A DNA stretch of 64,000 bases from Actinomadura sp. J1-007 (GCF_009793335.1 NZ_WING01000001.1:5208001-5272000), one strand, 5' to 3'. Shown: positions 1 through 9,297, counted from the stretch's first letter. Notes: generated by a model from the sequence alone, not told the origin. Translations and numbers: made by a program.

Positions 1-234
1 ATGGCGTCGGCGCGCAGCGTGGACCCGTCCGACGAGGACGCCGACGCGACCGCCGGGGACGCGGTGCTGAACGTGGACCACATCGCCCGCTGGGCGCCGC
101 GCCTCGGCCGGGACGTCGCGCTGGTGCGCATCGACGGCGGCGTGCACGATCTCGTGCTGTCGCCCGAGAACCCCCGCGACCTGGTCTTCACGGAGCTCGG
201 CGACTGGATCAGGGAGCGCCTGCCGCCGTCCTGA
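1..234 (+). CDS. C-terminal part of an alpha/beta hydrolase (5' end outside window)
   Basis: The reading frame is open from the first base and ends at a TGA at 232-234. The last 50 or so residues (DHIARWAPRLGRDV, then RIDGGVHDLVLS) look like the end of a serine-aminopeptidase/monoacylglycerol-lipase type alpha/beta hydrolase, with the GGVHDL histidine as the likely third member of the catalytic triad. The nucleophile and acid residues lie upstream of the window. The ATG at position 1 is probably internal to the gene, so the feature is partial. The convergent LuxR gene follows 28 bp later. Confidence 0.6.
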   Translation: MASARSVDPSDEDADATAGDAVLNVDHIARWAPRLGRDVALVRIDGGVHDLVLSPENPRDLVFTELGDWIRERLPPS

Positions 235-262
235 CGCCCGCGCGCGGACCGGCCCCAGGGGC

Positions 263-745
263 TCAGCCGGGCCGGTCCGCGCGCGGGTCGCGGCCGCCGA
301 GGACCTTGGCGATGGCCTGGGTGCGGTCGGCCACGTCGAGCTTCTGGAACACCGAGCGCAGGTGGTTCTTGACCGTCGGCTCGGAGATCTCCAGCGCCCG
401 CGCGATGTGCCGGTTGGACGAGCCGCGCACCAGCAGCGCGAGGACCTGCTGCTCGCGGTCGGTCAGCCGCGGCTGGACCCGGGAGCCGAACGGTGGCCGC
501 GCGCCGGGCGGGGAGTCGCCGTCGGCGGGCGGACGGGTGTCGAACGCGGCGCCGCCGGGGCGCTGCGACGGCACGGGCGGGTAGAGGTCCAGCAGGCTTT
601 GCAGGTGCTCCACGATCTGGTGCAGCCGGGTCAGGTGGTGGTCGGCCTCGCGGACCAGCGTGTGCACCGTCGCGGCCATGGCCCGACGCCCCTCCGCCGG
701 GGGTCGCGCGTCGTCGGCCCCGCCCGGGGTCTCCGTAGCTCCCAT
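263..745 (-). CDS. LuxR-family DNA-binding response regulator-like protein
   Basis: A 160-residue protein whose last 65 residues form a LuxR/GerE helix-turn-helix: LTDREQQVLALL, then SNRHIARALEISEPTVKNHL and FQKLDVADRTQA. The N-terminal half has no receiver or ATPase domain; it holds a short helical stretch (residues about 25-55) followed by a Pro/Gly-rich linker. It is therefore a stand-alone LuxR regulator, probably binding DNA as a dimer, with no recognisable sensory domain. The start is supported by GGGGAG eight bases upstream of the ATG and by a promoter at 799-827. Target genes cannot be named from sequence. Confidence 0.85.
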   Translation of the reverse strand: MGATETPGGADDARPPAEGRRAMAATVHTLVREADHHLTRLHQIVEHLQSLLDLYPPVPSQRPGGAAFDTRPPADGDSPPGARPPFGSRVQPRLTDREQQVLALLVRGSSNRHIARALEISEPTVKNHLRSVFQKLDVADRTQAIAKVLGGRDPRADRPG

Positions 746-798
746 GTCAGCCGCTCCCCGTTCGCCGGAACCGTGCGCGGCCGTCGCGGCGACCGCGC

Positions 799-827
799 AG
801 TTAAAGATAATTACTCTCCGTAGTCAA
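799..827 (-). promoter_or_regulatory. Promoter of the LuxR-family gene
   Basis: Read on the minus strand, TTGACT (822-827) and TTAACT (799-804) are separated by exactly 17 bases inside an unusually AT-rich patch. Transcription would start near 792, giving a leader of about 47 nt to the ATG at 745. Housekeeping-type sigma-70 promoter by inspection only. Confidence 0.5.
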
Positions 828-845
828 GTGCGGCCATCTTAAGCT

Positions 846-1295
846 TCCCCGTTCACGGATGGGAACCCCGGGCGATCAGCGGGAGAACCGCCGGGCCGGA
901 CGTGCGCCGCGCCGCCGACCCTTGCCCCGGGGGCCCCGGGCCGGGACGGCCGCCCGACCGGATCGCCCCACTCTTTACCTTCCCGGCCGCCGCGGGACGG
1001 TCAACCGGCCCGGATCACCTGCGGACCGGCCTCGCGGATCGCCACGTGCGTCCCGAGCCACCGCGGCCGCCGCGACGCACGTGGCGGGCCGGGAGGAAAT
1101 GACAGACGAAGAAATTACGCGCCTGGCGAGCGCGGCTCGCATGGCGCCTCCGGCGGCGGGTATCCGAGCGGATTCGGGCGGCCCGCGGGCCGGGGAGTCC
1201 CGACTCTGGAAGCCCGCCCTCAGGAGGCCGCACTCAGGCCCTTCCGCGCGTCCACGGGGTGCCTCCCCGCGGACGAGTCGAAAGGAGAACGGGAA
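846..1295. other. 450-bp intergenic region with no convincing gene
   Basis: GC-rich spacer between the LuxR promoter and two small genes. A GGAGGAA directly before the ATG at 1099 opens a plus-strand frame, but it runs on through the two following genes out of frame and its composition after about 30 codons is Arg/Pro-rich, so I do not call it a gene. The region most likely holds the promoter of the gene at 1296. Confidence 0.4.
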
Positions 1296-1517
1296 ATGCC
1301 TCGTCCGGGAAGCCACAAGTACGACATCGAGCGCGCCAGGACCCGCAGGCGCATCGAGGACGACGGCGTCGCGACGGACGCCGCAGCAGGCGAGCAGGCC
1401 AACAGGGAACTCCAGCGGGACGAGCACCGCCGGCCGCGCAAGGCGGGCGAACGGGCCGAAGGCCCGAAGGGCGAACGCACGCCGGCCGCACGACGCGCCG
1501 GCCGGCCGGGACGGTGA
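1296..1517 (+). CDS. Small highly charged hypothetical protein (73 aa)
   Basis: Seventy-three residues, almost entirely Arg, Lys, Glu, Ala and Gly, beginning MPRPGSHKYDIERART. No domain, signal peptide or membrane segment is visible; it should be intrinsically disordered. It resembles in style the small hydrophilic stress or 'plasmid stabilisation'-type proteins common in actinomycetes, but I do not recognise a family. The start is well supported: AAAGGAGAA lies 6-8 bases upstream of the ATG. The stop is 2 bases before the start of the next gene, so the pair is probably co-transcribed and translationally coupled. Confidence 0.65.
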   Translation: MPRPGSHKYDIERARTRRRIEDDGVATDAAAGEQANRELQRDEHRRPRKAGERAEGPKGERTPAARRAGRPGR

Positions 1518-1519
1518 CG

Positions 1520-1954
1520 ATGGGGATCTTCTTCAACCGCAACGGGCCGGAGGACGACGTGCCGCTCGACCAGGTGGTGGCCTGGTCCCGCGCCGAGGGG
1601 GGCGAGCCGAACCCGGACTACCCCGACCAGCACTGCACCACCGGCACGACGCCGAGCGGGACGTTCGTCGGACGGGTCGCCGGGGACGACGTCGGCCACT
1701 GGGAGGAGAGCGGGGCGGAGCGCCGCGCCGCCGCCGCCAGGGCGGACGCCGCGCGCTTGGAGGCCGCGCAGGCCGAGGTGGTGCGGACCCACGCGGTGCA
1801 GACCGCCGCGCAGGCCGAGGCGGCGCAGGCGGTGACGCGGGCGGAGGCGGCGCAGTCCGCGTCGGCCGCCCCCGCCGCGCCCACGCAGGCGGGACCCGCG
1901 CCGTCCGCGGACGACCGGTCCCCGCGGCCGGGGCGCGGCGTCACCGGCACCTGA
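1520..1954 (+). CDS. Hypothetical protein with Ala-rich helical tail
   Basis: A 144-residue protein. Residues 1-65 form an acidic, possibly folded segment (MGIFFNRNGPEDDVPLDQVV, later NPDYPDQHCTTGTTPSG and DDVGHWEE); residues 66-120 are a long Ala/Glu/Gln-rich helix or coiled coil; the tail is Pro/Ser-rich. Not recognised as a known family. The ATG lies two bases after the previous stop, indicating translational coupling, and the perfect hairpin at 1975-2012 ends the two-gene unit. Confidence 0.6.
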   Translation: MGIFFNRNGPEDDVPLDQVVAWSRAEGGEPNPDYPDQHCTTGTTPSGTFVGRVAGDDVGHWEESGAERRAAAARADAARLEAAQAEVVRTHAVQTAAQAEAAQAVTRAEAAQSASAAPAAPTQAGPAPSADDRSPRPGRGVTGT

Positions 1955-1974
1955 CGGCCGCGGCCGTCCGCCCG

Positions 1975-2012
1975 CCTCAGCCGCCGTCCGCCGCGACGGA
2001 CGGCGGCTGAGG
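1975..2012. terminator. Perfect 16-bp stem terminator
   Basis: CCTCAGCCGCCGTCCG at 1975-1990 pairs perfectly with 1997-2012 around a 6-nt loop. It sits 20 bp after the stop at 1954. There is no T-run, as is common in high-GC actinomycetes. Confidence 0.7.
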
Positions 2013-2153
2013 CGCGGCTTTGGTCACGCTTTGCTCGTGTTCGTTCACTCGCGCGTTCGGTGTCCGTTGGGCACCGGTTTTTCGTGATCGTCGGTGCGGG
2101 CGGGGACGGCGCGAGAGGATGGCGGGCGTGATCAAGGAAATGGAGGGCCCGCG

Positions 2154-3233
2154 GTGATCGTGACAGTCCTCGGCGGCGGGAACGGCGCGCACGCCGCCGT
2201 CGCCGACCTCACCCTGCGCGGGCACGAGGTGCGATGGTGGCGGCGCGCCGCCGCGTTCCCGCCGGGCGGTCGGCTGCGGTACCGGACGCACGACCGGGTG
2301 GGGCGGGTCACCGCCGCGATGGCCACGCACGACCTGGCGGCGGCCGTGGAGGGCAGCGGGCTCGTCCTCGCGCCGGTGCCCGCGTCCGCGCAGCCGGACC
2401 TGCTCGCGGCGCTCGCGCCCGTCCTCGCGCCCGGCCAGGCGGTCGCGTTCACCCCCGGCACGTTCGGCACCTGGCACGGGTCGCGGCTGCGGCCGGACGC
2501 CGTCTTCCTGGAGACCGGCACGCTGCCGTACCTCACGCGGGTCACCGCGCCCGGCGAGGTCGACATCCCCGTCACGTCGAGCAGGCTGCCGGTGGGGAGC
2601 ATCCCCGGCGCCGGCCCGGCGGCGGACGCGGCGCACGCGCGGTTCGCCGACGCCTACCCGGAGGCGGTGCGCGTCTCCGACGGGCTCGACGCGGCGCTCG
2701 CCAACTGGGGCCCGGTCATCCACCCGCCGCTGATCGCGCACAACCTCGGCGCGATCCAGACGCTGGCCGAACGGTTCGACATCCACGCCGACGGCTCCTC
2801 GCCCGCCGTGCTGAAGACGACCTCCGCGCTCGACGCCGAACGGCTCGCGCTGCGCGCCGCCCTCGGCCTGCCCGCCCCGCACTGGCCGCTGGAGGACTAC
2901 TACCTGGAACGTGACACCTCCATGTACCCGCCGGACGCGAAGGCGCGGCTGCTCGCGTCGGGCCTGTGGCGGGAGACGGTCGGCCTCGACCACCGCTACG
3001 TGCACGAGGACGTCCGCCGGGGCCTGGTGCTGAACGTCGCGCTCGCCCGCCTGGCGGGCGTCCCCGCCCCGACCGGGACGGCGATCCTCACGCTGCTCGG
3101 CACGGCGCTGGGCGAGGACCTGCTGGACGTCGCGCGCGTGACGGGCGAGCTCGGCACGGGCGACCTCGACGAGATCCGCCGCACCGCGCGCGACGGCGCG
3201 CCCGCCCCCGCCCCCGCCGTACGAGAGGGATAG
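2154..3233 (+). CDS. NAD/NADP octopine-nopaline dehydrogenase family protein
   Basis: A 359-residue protein starting with a Rossmann fold (VIVTVLGGGNGAHA, with the GGGNGA dinucleotide loop at residues 7-12) followed by an all-helical C-terminal domain that carries NWGPVIHPPL and HNLGAIQ, the region that in opine dehydrogenases holds the catalytic His and the substrate pocket. The family reductively condenses an amino acid with a keto acid, or runs the reverse reaction. GTG at 2154 is chosen because GGAGGG lies 6 bases upstream; an earlier in-frame start would add 20 residues before the Rossmann strand. Only 4 bp separate it from the following LLM oxidoreductase, so the two are probably one operon. 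Confidence 0.8.
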   Translation: MIVTVLGGGNGAHAAVADLTLRGHEVRWWRRAAAFPPGGRLRYRTHDRVGRVTAAMATHDLAAAVEGSGLVLAPVPASAQPDLLAALAPVLAPGQAVAFTPGTFGTWHGSRLRPDAVFLETGTLPYLTRVTAPGEVDIPVTSSRLPVGSIPGAGPAADAAHARFADAYPEAVRVSDGLDAALANWGPVIHPPLIAHNLGAIQTLAERFDIHADGSSPAVLKTTSALDAERLALRAALGLPAPHWPLEDYYLERDTSMYPPDAKARLLASGLWRETVGLDHRYVHEDVRRGLVLNVALARLAGVPAPTGTAILTLLGTALGEDLLDVARVTGELGTGDLDEIRRTARDGAPAPAPAVREG

Positions 3234-3237
3234 GACC

Positions 3238-4214
3238 ATGGAGTACTTCCTGCAACTGCACGGGAACCTGCCGATCGACGCCTACCCGGCGCTCGCCGCG
3301 CGGGCCGAGGAGCTCGGCTTCGAGGACGTCTCCCTGCACGACGTGCTGTTCCGCCGCCCGGTGTGGCCCGTCCTGTGCGACATGGCCCGCGCCACCTCCC
3401 GGGTGCTGATCGGCCCGAACGTCACGCACCCGTACCTCAGCCACCCGGTGCAGATCGCCGCCAACCTCGCGCACCTGGACGAGCTGTCCGGGGGCCGCGC
3501 GGTGCTCGGCCTCGGGCGCGGCTCGATGTACGAGATGGTGGGGCAGGAGAATCCGGCGAGCCTCGCCGGGCTGCGCGAGGCCGTGGACGTCGTCCGCGCG
3601 CTGGTCGGCGGCGGGAGCGGGCCGTACGAGGGCGAGGTGTTCCAGCTCCGCAAGGACGCCCGGCTGCACTTCGGCACCGGCCGCCGCGTCCCGGTGTACC
3701 TGGGGCGCTCGGCCCGAAGGGCGCGCGGCTCGCGGGGGCGCACTGCGACGGGCTGCGCGCCGCCGCGCAGTGGCACCCCGGCTACGCCGGCCTGCTCAAG
3801 GAGCACATGGAGGCGGGCGCGAAGGAGGCCGGGCGCGCGCCCGGCGAGGCGCAGTTCGTCGCGGAGAACTGGACGTTCGTGCACCCCGACCGGGAGCTGG
3901 CGCGGCGCGAGGCCCGCGCGCTGCTCGCCACGTTCCTGCCCGCGCTCGGCGCGCCGCTGGCGTTCCACGGGGTGCCGGAGTCCGAGCGCGAGGCCGCGCT
4001 CGCCGCCAAGCGGGACGGCGCCACCGAACGGCTCGCGGAGATCAGCGACCGCACCCTCGACCTGTTCATGGCCGCGGGCGACGCGGGCGACCTGCGCGCG
4101 GGCCTGGACCGCCTGGAGGCCGCCGGGATCACCGCCGTGTCGTTCTCCGGGCAGCTCGGCCCCGACACCGCCCTCGCCCTGGAGATCATCGGCGAGGCGA
4201 TCAACGGCCGCTGA
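3238..4214 (+). CDS. LLM-class (F420-dependent-type) oxidoreductase, one-base frameshift
   Basis: Luciferase-like monooxygenase TIM barrel of about 325 residues. The N-terminal part (MEYFLQLHGNLPIDAYPALA, GFEDVSLHDV, HLDELSGGRAVLGLGRGS) reads in one frame up to VPVYLG. From there ALGPKGARLAGAHCDG onward reads in the next frame to DTALALEIIGEAINGR. The switch is explained by one missing G in the run at 3702-3705: restoring it gives the family signature VYLGALGPK. Likely a flavin- or F420-using oxidoreductase; the substrate is unknown. It follows the opine-dehydrogenase-like gene by 4 bp. I treat the break as a probable sequencing error rather than a pseudogene. Confidence 0.75.
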
Positions 4215-4227
4215 CCCGCCGCGCCCG

Positions 4228-4272
4228 CCGCGCCCGTCCCCGCCGCGCCCGGCCCGGCGGGGACGGGCGCGG
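4228..4272. terminator. Bidirectional terminator between convergent genes
   Basis: An 18-bp GC stem (arms 4228-4245 and 4255-4272, loop of 9 nt) lies between the LLM gene stop at 4214 and the stop of the convergent membrane-protein gene at 4275. Confidence 0.6.
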
Positions 4273-4274
4273 GC

Positions 4275-5360
4275 TCAGTGCGGGCGGCGGTCGGACGCGG
4301 GGGACCGGAGGTCGCCCGGACGGCGCAGGACGGGGGGCGGCTGCGGTCCGAGGCGGCGGGGGCGGGGCGCGCCGGCGGGGTTGAGGTTGATGGGGGCGGC
4401 GGCCGGGAGGCCGGCGGGACGGGCGCGCGGCTCGTCCCGCGGAGGCTCGGCGGGCTCGGCCGCGGGCTCCTCCGGCTCGTGCCGGGGGACCAGCAGGACC
4501 GACGCGACGGCGAGGACGAGGCCGACCGCCGACAGCAGGAACTTGCCGGGCGACTGCGGCCAGGGCTGCCCGTACACCATGATCCCGGTGAGCCACAGCG
4601 ACGCCTTGGACCCGACCGCGAGCACGACGACCACCACCGACAGCCGGCACCGCTGGAGCCCGATCTGCGCGAGGCCGAGCCCGAGCAGGCCGGTGCCGAC
4701 CACGATGTAGGGGTGCGGCGAGGCCAGCAGCAGGTCCCACTGGCGCGGGCGGTCGCGGACGAGGTGGGCGATGCTCGCGCCCGAGCTCTCGGCGCACCCG
4801 ACGAGGACGCCGGCGCCGAGGCCGAACGCCACGCCGGTGACCTGCCGGGCGTGCCGGCCGTCCATCGGCTCGTCCCGGACGGTGAACAGCCAGAGCGGGA
4901 TCAGCACCGACGGCCCGACGAGCACCGCGAGCTTCCACAGCGGCGGCGACGCGTCCCACGGCCCGGCGGTGTCCGGCGGGCCGCCGTCCGACAGCAGGCC
5001 GCCCGCCGCGGCGAGGGCGAGCAGTGCCAGCAGCAGCACGGCGAGCGCGCGCCGCTCCCCCTTCTGGACGCGTTCGCCGAAGTTGGCGATCGACACCAGC
5101 AGCAGGACGGCGAGCACCGGCCCGTACATGGGGACGACGACCCGGACGGGCAGATCGGTCAGGACCAGGCTCTGCGTGACCAGCCCGGCCACGATGGTGA
5201 TCATGCCCAGGAGCCAGACGGGGTCCAGGGCCAGGTGCCGGGTGGTGTGGAAGGGACGCGAACCGGTCAGCCGCGGCATCCTGCCCGCGGTGGTCTTGAA
5301 GATGGCGAACCCGGTGACGTAGGCCACCGGCGCCACGCTGGCGAGAACGACCGCACCCAT
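4275..5360 (-). CDS. Multi-pass membrane protein, DMT/EamA-like
   Basis: 361 residues with about nine to ten hydrophobic segments, arranged as in small drug/metabolite-type or 'SCO-type' integral membrane proteins that carry two EamA-like halves. Typical elements are the first helix (MGAVVLASVAPVAYVTGFAI), LDPVWLLGMITIVAGLV and VVPMYGPVLAVLLLVSI. The last 60 residues are a Pro/Arg-rich cytoplasmic tail. The start at 5360 is chosen because AGGAGC lies 6 bases upstream; longer frames begin with Arg-rich sequence that is not membrane-like. Function in transport is inference from topology only. Confidence 0.7.
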   Translation of the reverse strand: MGAVVLASVAPVAYVTGFAIFKTTAGRMPRLTGSRPFHTTRHLALDPVWLLGMITIVAGLVTQSLVLTDLPVRVVVPMYGPVLAVLLLVSIANFGERVQKGERRALAVLLLALLALAAAGGLLSDGGPPDTAGPWDASPPLWKLAVLVGPSVLIPLWLFTVRDEPMDGRHARQVTGVAFGLGAGVLVGCAESSGASIAHLVRDRPRQWDLLLASPHPYIVVGTGLLGLGLAQIGLQRCRLSVVVVVLAVGSKASLWLTGIMVYGQPWPQSPGKFLLSAVGLVLAVASVLLVPRHEPEEPAAEPAEPPRDEPRARPAGLPAAAPINLNPAGAPRPRRLGPQPPPVLRRPGDLRSPASDRRPH

Positions 5361-5519
5361 GAGCGCTCCTCGGGTGGGGGCTCGGAGCCGAGCCGGGAGT
5401 GCTTGCGCACCGGCCGCCCCGCGGGAAGGACGGCGCGATGCCAAGAGGTGCTTTCCATTCTGTCCATAATCGGGGAAAAGGAATGCTCACCGAAGTGCGC
5501 ATCCCCGCCCGCCGAATTG

Positions 5520-6511
5520 TCACCCGTTTCCAACACCGGACGTGAGGCCCCGCAGGAGGGCGGGATAGGCGTTGTGCAGCTCGCGCTGCCAGTACGGCCA
5601 CGAATGCTGACCCTGGTAGAGGCGGGTCGCGACGGGGACGCCCAGCGAGCCCAGCCGCGCGGTGAACGCCGCGGCGTGGTCGTGCGCGGCGGCCTCCACG
5701 GGATCGGTGAACGGCAGCCCGCCGAGCGGCCCGGCGCGGCCGTCGCCCGAGGCCACCCGGAGCCGGACGCCGCGCAGGGCGCCCGCCAGGTCGTACGGGT
5801 TGTGCGCGTGCCAGATCGCGGCCTGGTCGTCCGGGTCGCCCCAGACGCGCCGCCAGTCGGTGCCGGGGCAGGCGAGCGAGGGGCCCCAGCCGATCGAGTC
5901 GTCGCCGGGCCGGTGGCCGTAGAGGGTGTGCAGGTAGCCGCTGAACGAGGCCGCCGCCCGGAACGCGCCGGGGAAGCGCGCCGCGTACAGCATGGCGCCG
6001 AGCCCGCCCATCGAGTTGCCGGCGATCGCGCGGGCCGTTCCGGCGCGGTAGTCGCGTTCGAGGATGCCGCGCACCTCGCGCATGTGGAACGTCTCCCAGG
6101 CGGGCGGCCCGCCCCGGCCGTGGTTCCACCAGTCGGAGTAGTTGCCGCAGGCGCCGCCTTCCGGCATGACGACCATGACGTCCGAGCCGGCGGTGAGCCG
6201 CTGGACGTCGGTCTCGCGCGTCCAGGCGGTGTAGCCGTCCACGCCGCCGTGCAGGAGCCACAGCGCCGGCCAGGTCCGTCCTGCGGTGCGGGACCAGCCG
6301 TACGGCAGCAGGAGCCTGACCATCCCGTTCCGGCCGAGGGCGGGGAGGCGACGGTCAGGTCCAGGGTGCGGGGCGCGACGGCCCGTTCGGCGACGACCCT
6401 CGGCTGGGCGGCGGCGGTCAGGGGGCGGGCGGCGGCCGGGGTGGCCGCGAAGATCGAGAGAAGCAGGGTGAAGACCCCCACCAGTGCGGCGAGGGTGAGG
6501 CTGCGACCCAA
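5520..6511 (-). CDS. Secreted esterase (esterase-D/antigen 85-like fold), frameshifted
   Basis: TTG start with AAGGA upstream, then a Sec signal peptide (SLTLAALVGVFTLLLSIFAA, Ala-rich cleavage site) and an alpha/beta hydrolase of the 'putative esterase' family. In the main domain GNSMGGLGAML carries the nucleophile Ser, and WHAHNPYD and QGQHSWPYW carry acid and His candidates. The mature part resembles mycolyltransferase/feruloyl-esterase-like proteins; the true ester substrate is unknown. The signal peptide and the catalytic part are in different frames; one missing base in the run at 6338-6340 (plus-strand coordinates) joins ASPP to LGRNGMVRLLLPYGW. About 330 residues after correction. Confidence 0.75.
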
Positions 6512-6878
6512 TTACGGGTCCTTTCGGGAACGGCCGTGGAAAGGCCGGTGGTGCGGGGGGAATGCCGCGTCCGGCGGCTCGGTGCGCGCCGGTGCGGCGG
6601 GTCGTGCGCGCCAAGGAGGAATCGGCGGAACCCCGGCGTGGCGGCGACGACGGGAAGTGCTCTTCGGAACGGCGGAACGGCGCGTTCGGCGCGTTCGGCC
6701 TCCGGACGTGCGGGGATGTTCCAGCGCCCGCACTCGCTGAGCTGCTGGTCGGGGTGGTGCGGCTCCAGAAAGGAAAAGCGTCCTCGGGAAGGGAACGATC
6801 TCCTATGGAGATTGTTTCCCGTTCCGGATATTCCCGCTCCGGTCGCAGATCAACCGGCCGAAGAAAGGCCGATGCGAG
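6512..6878. other. Intergenic region upstream of the secreted esterase
   Basis: About 370 bp without a convincing gene on either strand. It should contain the promoter of the minus-strand esterase. I see no repeat or operator that stands out. Confidence 0.4.
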
Positions 6879-6917
6879 AAAAAAGGGCGGGGCGCGGGGA
6901 GGGAATCCCGCGCCCCG
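6879..6917 (-). terminator. Rho-independent terminator of the phosphoesterase gene
   Basis: CGGGGCGCGGG (6888-6898) pairs perfectly with 6907-6917; on the minus strand the hairpin is followed by a run of six T. It lies 18 bp past the phosphoesterase stop. This is one of the few terminators here with a real T-tract. Confidence 0.85.
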
Positions 6918-6934
6918 TTCGCCGGGCGGTGCGG

Positions 6935-8242
6935 TCAGCGGTGGCGTCGGCCGGGGAAGCCGCGCCGCCGCGCGTAGGCGTCCAGGTCGTGCCAGTCGTC
7001 GCCGGTGTGGGCGTGCGCGGTGTCCAGGCAGCCGAGGGTGGACGGGCGGGGCACGGTGTAGCGGGGCGCGCGCAGGTCGGGCGGGTTCTCGAAGTCGAGC
7101 GCCTCGGCGAGGTTGCGGGCCGCCGCGTCGCGGACCGACAGCGGCTCCAGCCCCCAGCGCCACTCGATCGCCTTCAGCACCGAGGTGTGGTCGTACACCT
7201 CGTGCGCGACCGCGCCGCGCCGCGCCCGCGGCGAGATCAGCAGGCACGGCACGCGGAAGCCGCGCAGGCCGGTGCCGAGGTCGGGGCGCGGGTCGGGCCC
7301 GGCGGGCGGCGGGACGTGGTCGAAGAACCCGCCCCACTCGTCGTAGTTGATCACCAGCAGGGTGCGGGCCCAGTCCGGCGAGTCGATCAGCGCCGTGTAG
7401 ACGCGGTTGAGGAACGCCTGCCCGAAGCGGATGTCGGCGAGCGGGTGCTCGTCCTCCGACAGCCCCGGGACGAGCTCGCCGAGGAAGCCGGGCTCCACGA
7501 AGCTCACCGCGGGCAGCGCGCCGCGCCGCGCGTCGTTGTAGAACTCCTGGATGTTCCGGCTGATGTCCAGGTGCCGCAGGCCCCACAGCGCCGTGAACGG
7601 CACGTCGCTGAAGTAGTACCGGGCCGGGACCCGCTTGGCCTTCAGGCGGTCCCAGATCGTGGCCAGCTCCGAGATGGCGAAGGTGTTGGAGATCCGGTCG
7701 GTCTGCGCGGCGTGCTGGAAGATCCGGTTGGGGAACGTCGAGGACATGACCGCGGGGAAGTAGCGGTCGCACACCGTCCAGTCCCGCGCCGCGCGCCCGT
7801 GGAACCCGAGGTCGTCGCCGTGGAAGTAGCCGATGGCGAACGTGTCGTTCTCCCCGGCGCGCAGCCAGCCGTCGCACTTTCCGTCGTTGTACTCGACCCG
7901 TCCGCCCTCGTAGGAGTGGTCGGGGTCCTTGAAGCCGCACCCGTGCGGGACGGTCAGGTGGTGCGTGGCGTGCTCGCGCCCCTGCGCGTCGGTGAACGTG
8001 AGGCCCTCCTGCCGGCCGTCCGCGCCGGGCAGCCAGCCGAGGTAGTGGTCGAACGACCGGTTCTCCATCATCACCACGACGATGTGGTCGATGCCCGACT
8101 CGTCCGGCGGGGGCGGCTCCGCCGCCGGGGCGCGGCTCGCGGCGGGCCCGCCGTCGGCCGCCGCCGACCCGCCCGCGGCGATGATCGCCGCCCCCGCCGT
8201 ACCCGCCAGAAACCCGCGGCGCGTCAGTTCCTCGGTGCCCAT
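6935..8242 (-). CDS. Tat-exported alkaline phosphatase/phospholipase C family phosphoesterase
   Basis: 435 residues. A twin-arginine signal (TRRGFLAGTAGAAIIAAGG) precedes the phosphoesterase domain that begins HIVVVMMENRSFDHYLGW; the ENRSFD block carries the metal-binding Glu/Asn and the Ser/Thr nucleophile region of the acid phosphatase AcpA/phospholipase C family. Later blocks are SSTFPNR, VEPGF, INYDEWGGFFDHVPPP and HEVYDHTSVLKAIEWRWG, all typical metal-ligand motifs. It probably hydrolyses phosphate esters or phospholipids outside the membrane. Start supported by GGAGGAGAG upstream; terminator at 6879-6917. Exact substrate not determinable. Confidence 0.9.
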   Translation of the reverse strand: MGTEELTRRGFLAGTAGAAIIAAGGSAAADGGPAASRAPAAEPPPPDESGIDHIVVVMMENRSFDHYLGWLPGADGRQEGLTFTDAQGREHATHHLTVPHGCGFKDPDHSYEGGRVEYNDGKCDGWLRAGENDTFAIGYFHGDDLGFHGRAARDWTVCDRYFPAVMSSTFPNRIFQHAAQTDRISNTFAISELATIWDRLKAKRVPARYYFSDVPFTALWGLRHLDISRNIQEFYNDARRGALPAVSFVEPGFLGELVPGLSEDEHPLADIRFGQAFLNRVYTALIDSPDWARTLLVINYDEWGGFFDHVPPPAGPDPRPDLGTGLRGFRVPCLLISPRARRGAVAHEVYDHTSVLKAIEWRWGLEPLSVRDAAARNLAEALDFENPPDLRAPRYTVPRPSTLGCLDTAHAHTGDDWHDLDAYARRRGFPGRRHR

Positions 8243-8368
8243 GGCTCTCCTCCCGGTGGCGCCCGCAGAGCAGTATCACGAGCCCCACGGCACCGGGGAA
8301 GCACATCGGCCCACAGAGACCGGGCATAAATATGAAATTGATTCGGCACTATTCGGCCGGGCGGCGGG

Positions 8369-9210
8369 TCAGCCCAGGTCGAGGGCCTCGGCCAGCGCGC
8401 GCAGTCCGGGCAGGACGTCCTCGCCGGGCGGGGTCAGGAGCTGGACGGCGACGTGGTCGGCGCCCGCGTCGAGGTGCTCGGTGAGGCGGGCCGCCGCCCG
8501 GCCGGGGCGCCGTGCGCGATGATCGCGTCGATCAGCGCGTCGCTGCCGCCGTCGGCGATGTCCTCGTCGCTCCAGCCGAGCCGCTTCAGGTTGGCGGTGT
8601 AGTTGCGCAGCTTGAGGTAGATGTCGGCGACGTTCGCGCGGCCGAGCTCGCGGGCGCGCGTGGCGTCGGACTGGAGGACGACCTTCTGCTCGGGCGCGAG
8701 GAGCGGGCCGATGCCGAGCTCCTCGCGCGCCCGCCGGGTGTGCTCGGGCGTGACCAGGTACGGGTGGGCCCCGGCGGCGCGCTCGGCGGCGAGGCGCAGC
8801 ACCTTCGGGCCGAGCGCGGCGAGCACGCGGCCGTTCACCGGGACGCCCTCGGCGTCGAGGCGGTCGAGGTAGCCGACGATCGTCTCGTACGGGCTGCGGT
8901 ACTCGCTCGACGCCTCCGGGTGCCCGATGCCGACGCCGAGCAGGAACCGGCCGCCGTGCCGGTCGTTCAGCCGGTGGTACGACGCGGCGACCTGCTCGGC
9001 GGGCGTCGCCCACATGTTGACGATGCCGGTCGCGACCACGAGGCGGTCGGTCGCGGCGAGCATCCGCTCGGCGATGGCGAGCTCGCCGTCCGGCGAGCCG
9101 CCGATCCAGACGGTCCCGTACCCGAGCGCCTCGGCGTTCGCGGCGAGCTCCGCGTCCAGGCCGGCGGCGGGCCGCCAGATCCCGAACCGCCCCACGTTGA
9201 TGTCGGTCAT
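8369..9210 (-). CDS. LLM-class F420-dependent oxidoreductase (TIGR03620-like), frameshifted
   Basis: TIM-barrel luciferase-like oxidoreductase of about 280 residues: MTDINVGRFGIW, GYGTVWIGGSPDGEL, NMWATPAEQVAASYHRL, RFLLGVGIGHPE and ALGPKVLRLA. This is the pattern of actinobacterial F420-dependent TIGR03620-type enzymes. The final 40 residues (LTEHLDAGADHVAVQLL through RALAEALDLG) read in another frame; restoring one C in the run at 8497-8499 joins HGAPAG to AAARLTEH. Start chosen at ATG with GGGGGAACG just upstream. The gene is followed 90 bp later (in genome order) by the methyltransferase, but each has its own start region. Confidence 0.8.
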
Positions 9211-9297
9211 CGTTCCCCCAGGCTCGCGGTTTCCGGTCGGACCGTCCCTACCCGGTCCGCCGACAAGATCACCGTACCGCCGGGGCCGCGTCCCCGC

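Noticed and set aside
859..2010. A 383-codon plus-strand frame across two small genes
   Set aside because: Arg/Ala/Gly-rich shadow of the better supported genes at 1296-1517 and 1520-1954, which have ribosome sites and a shared terminator.
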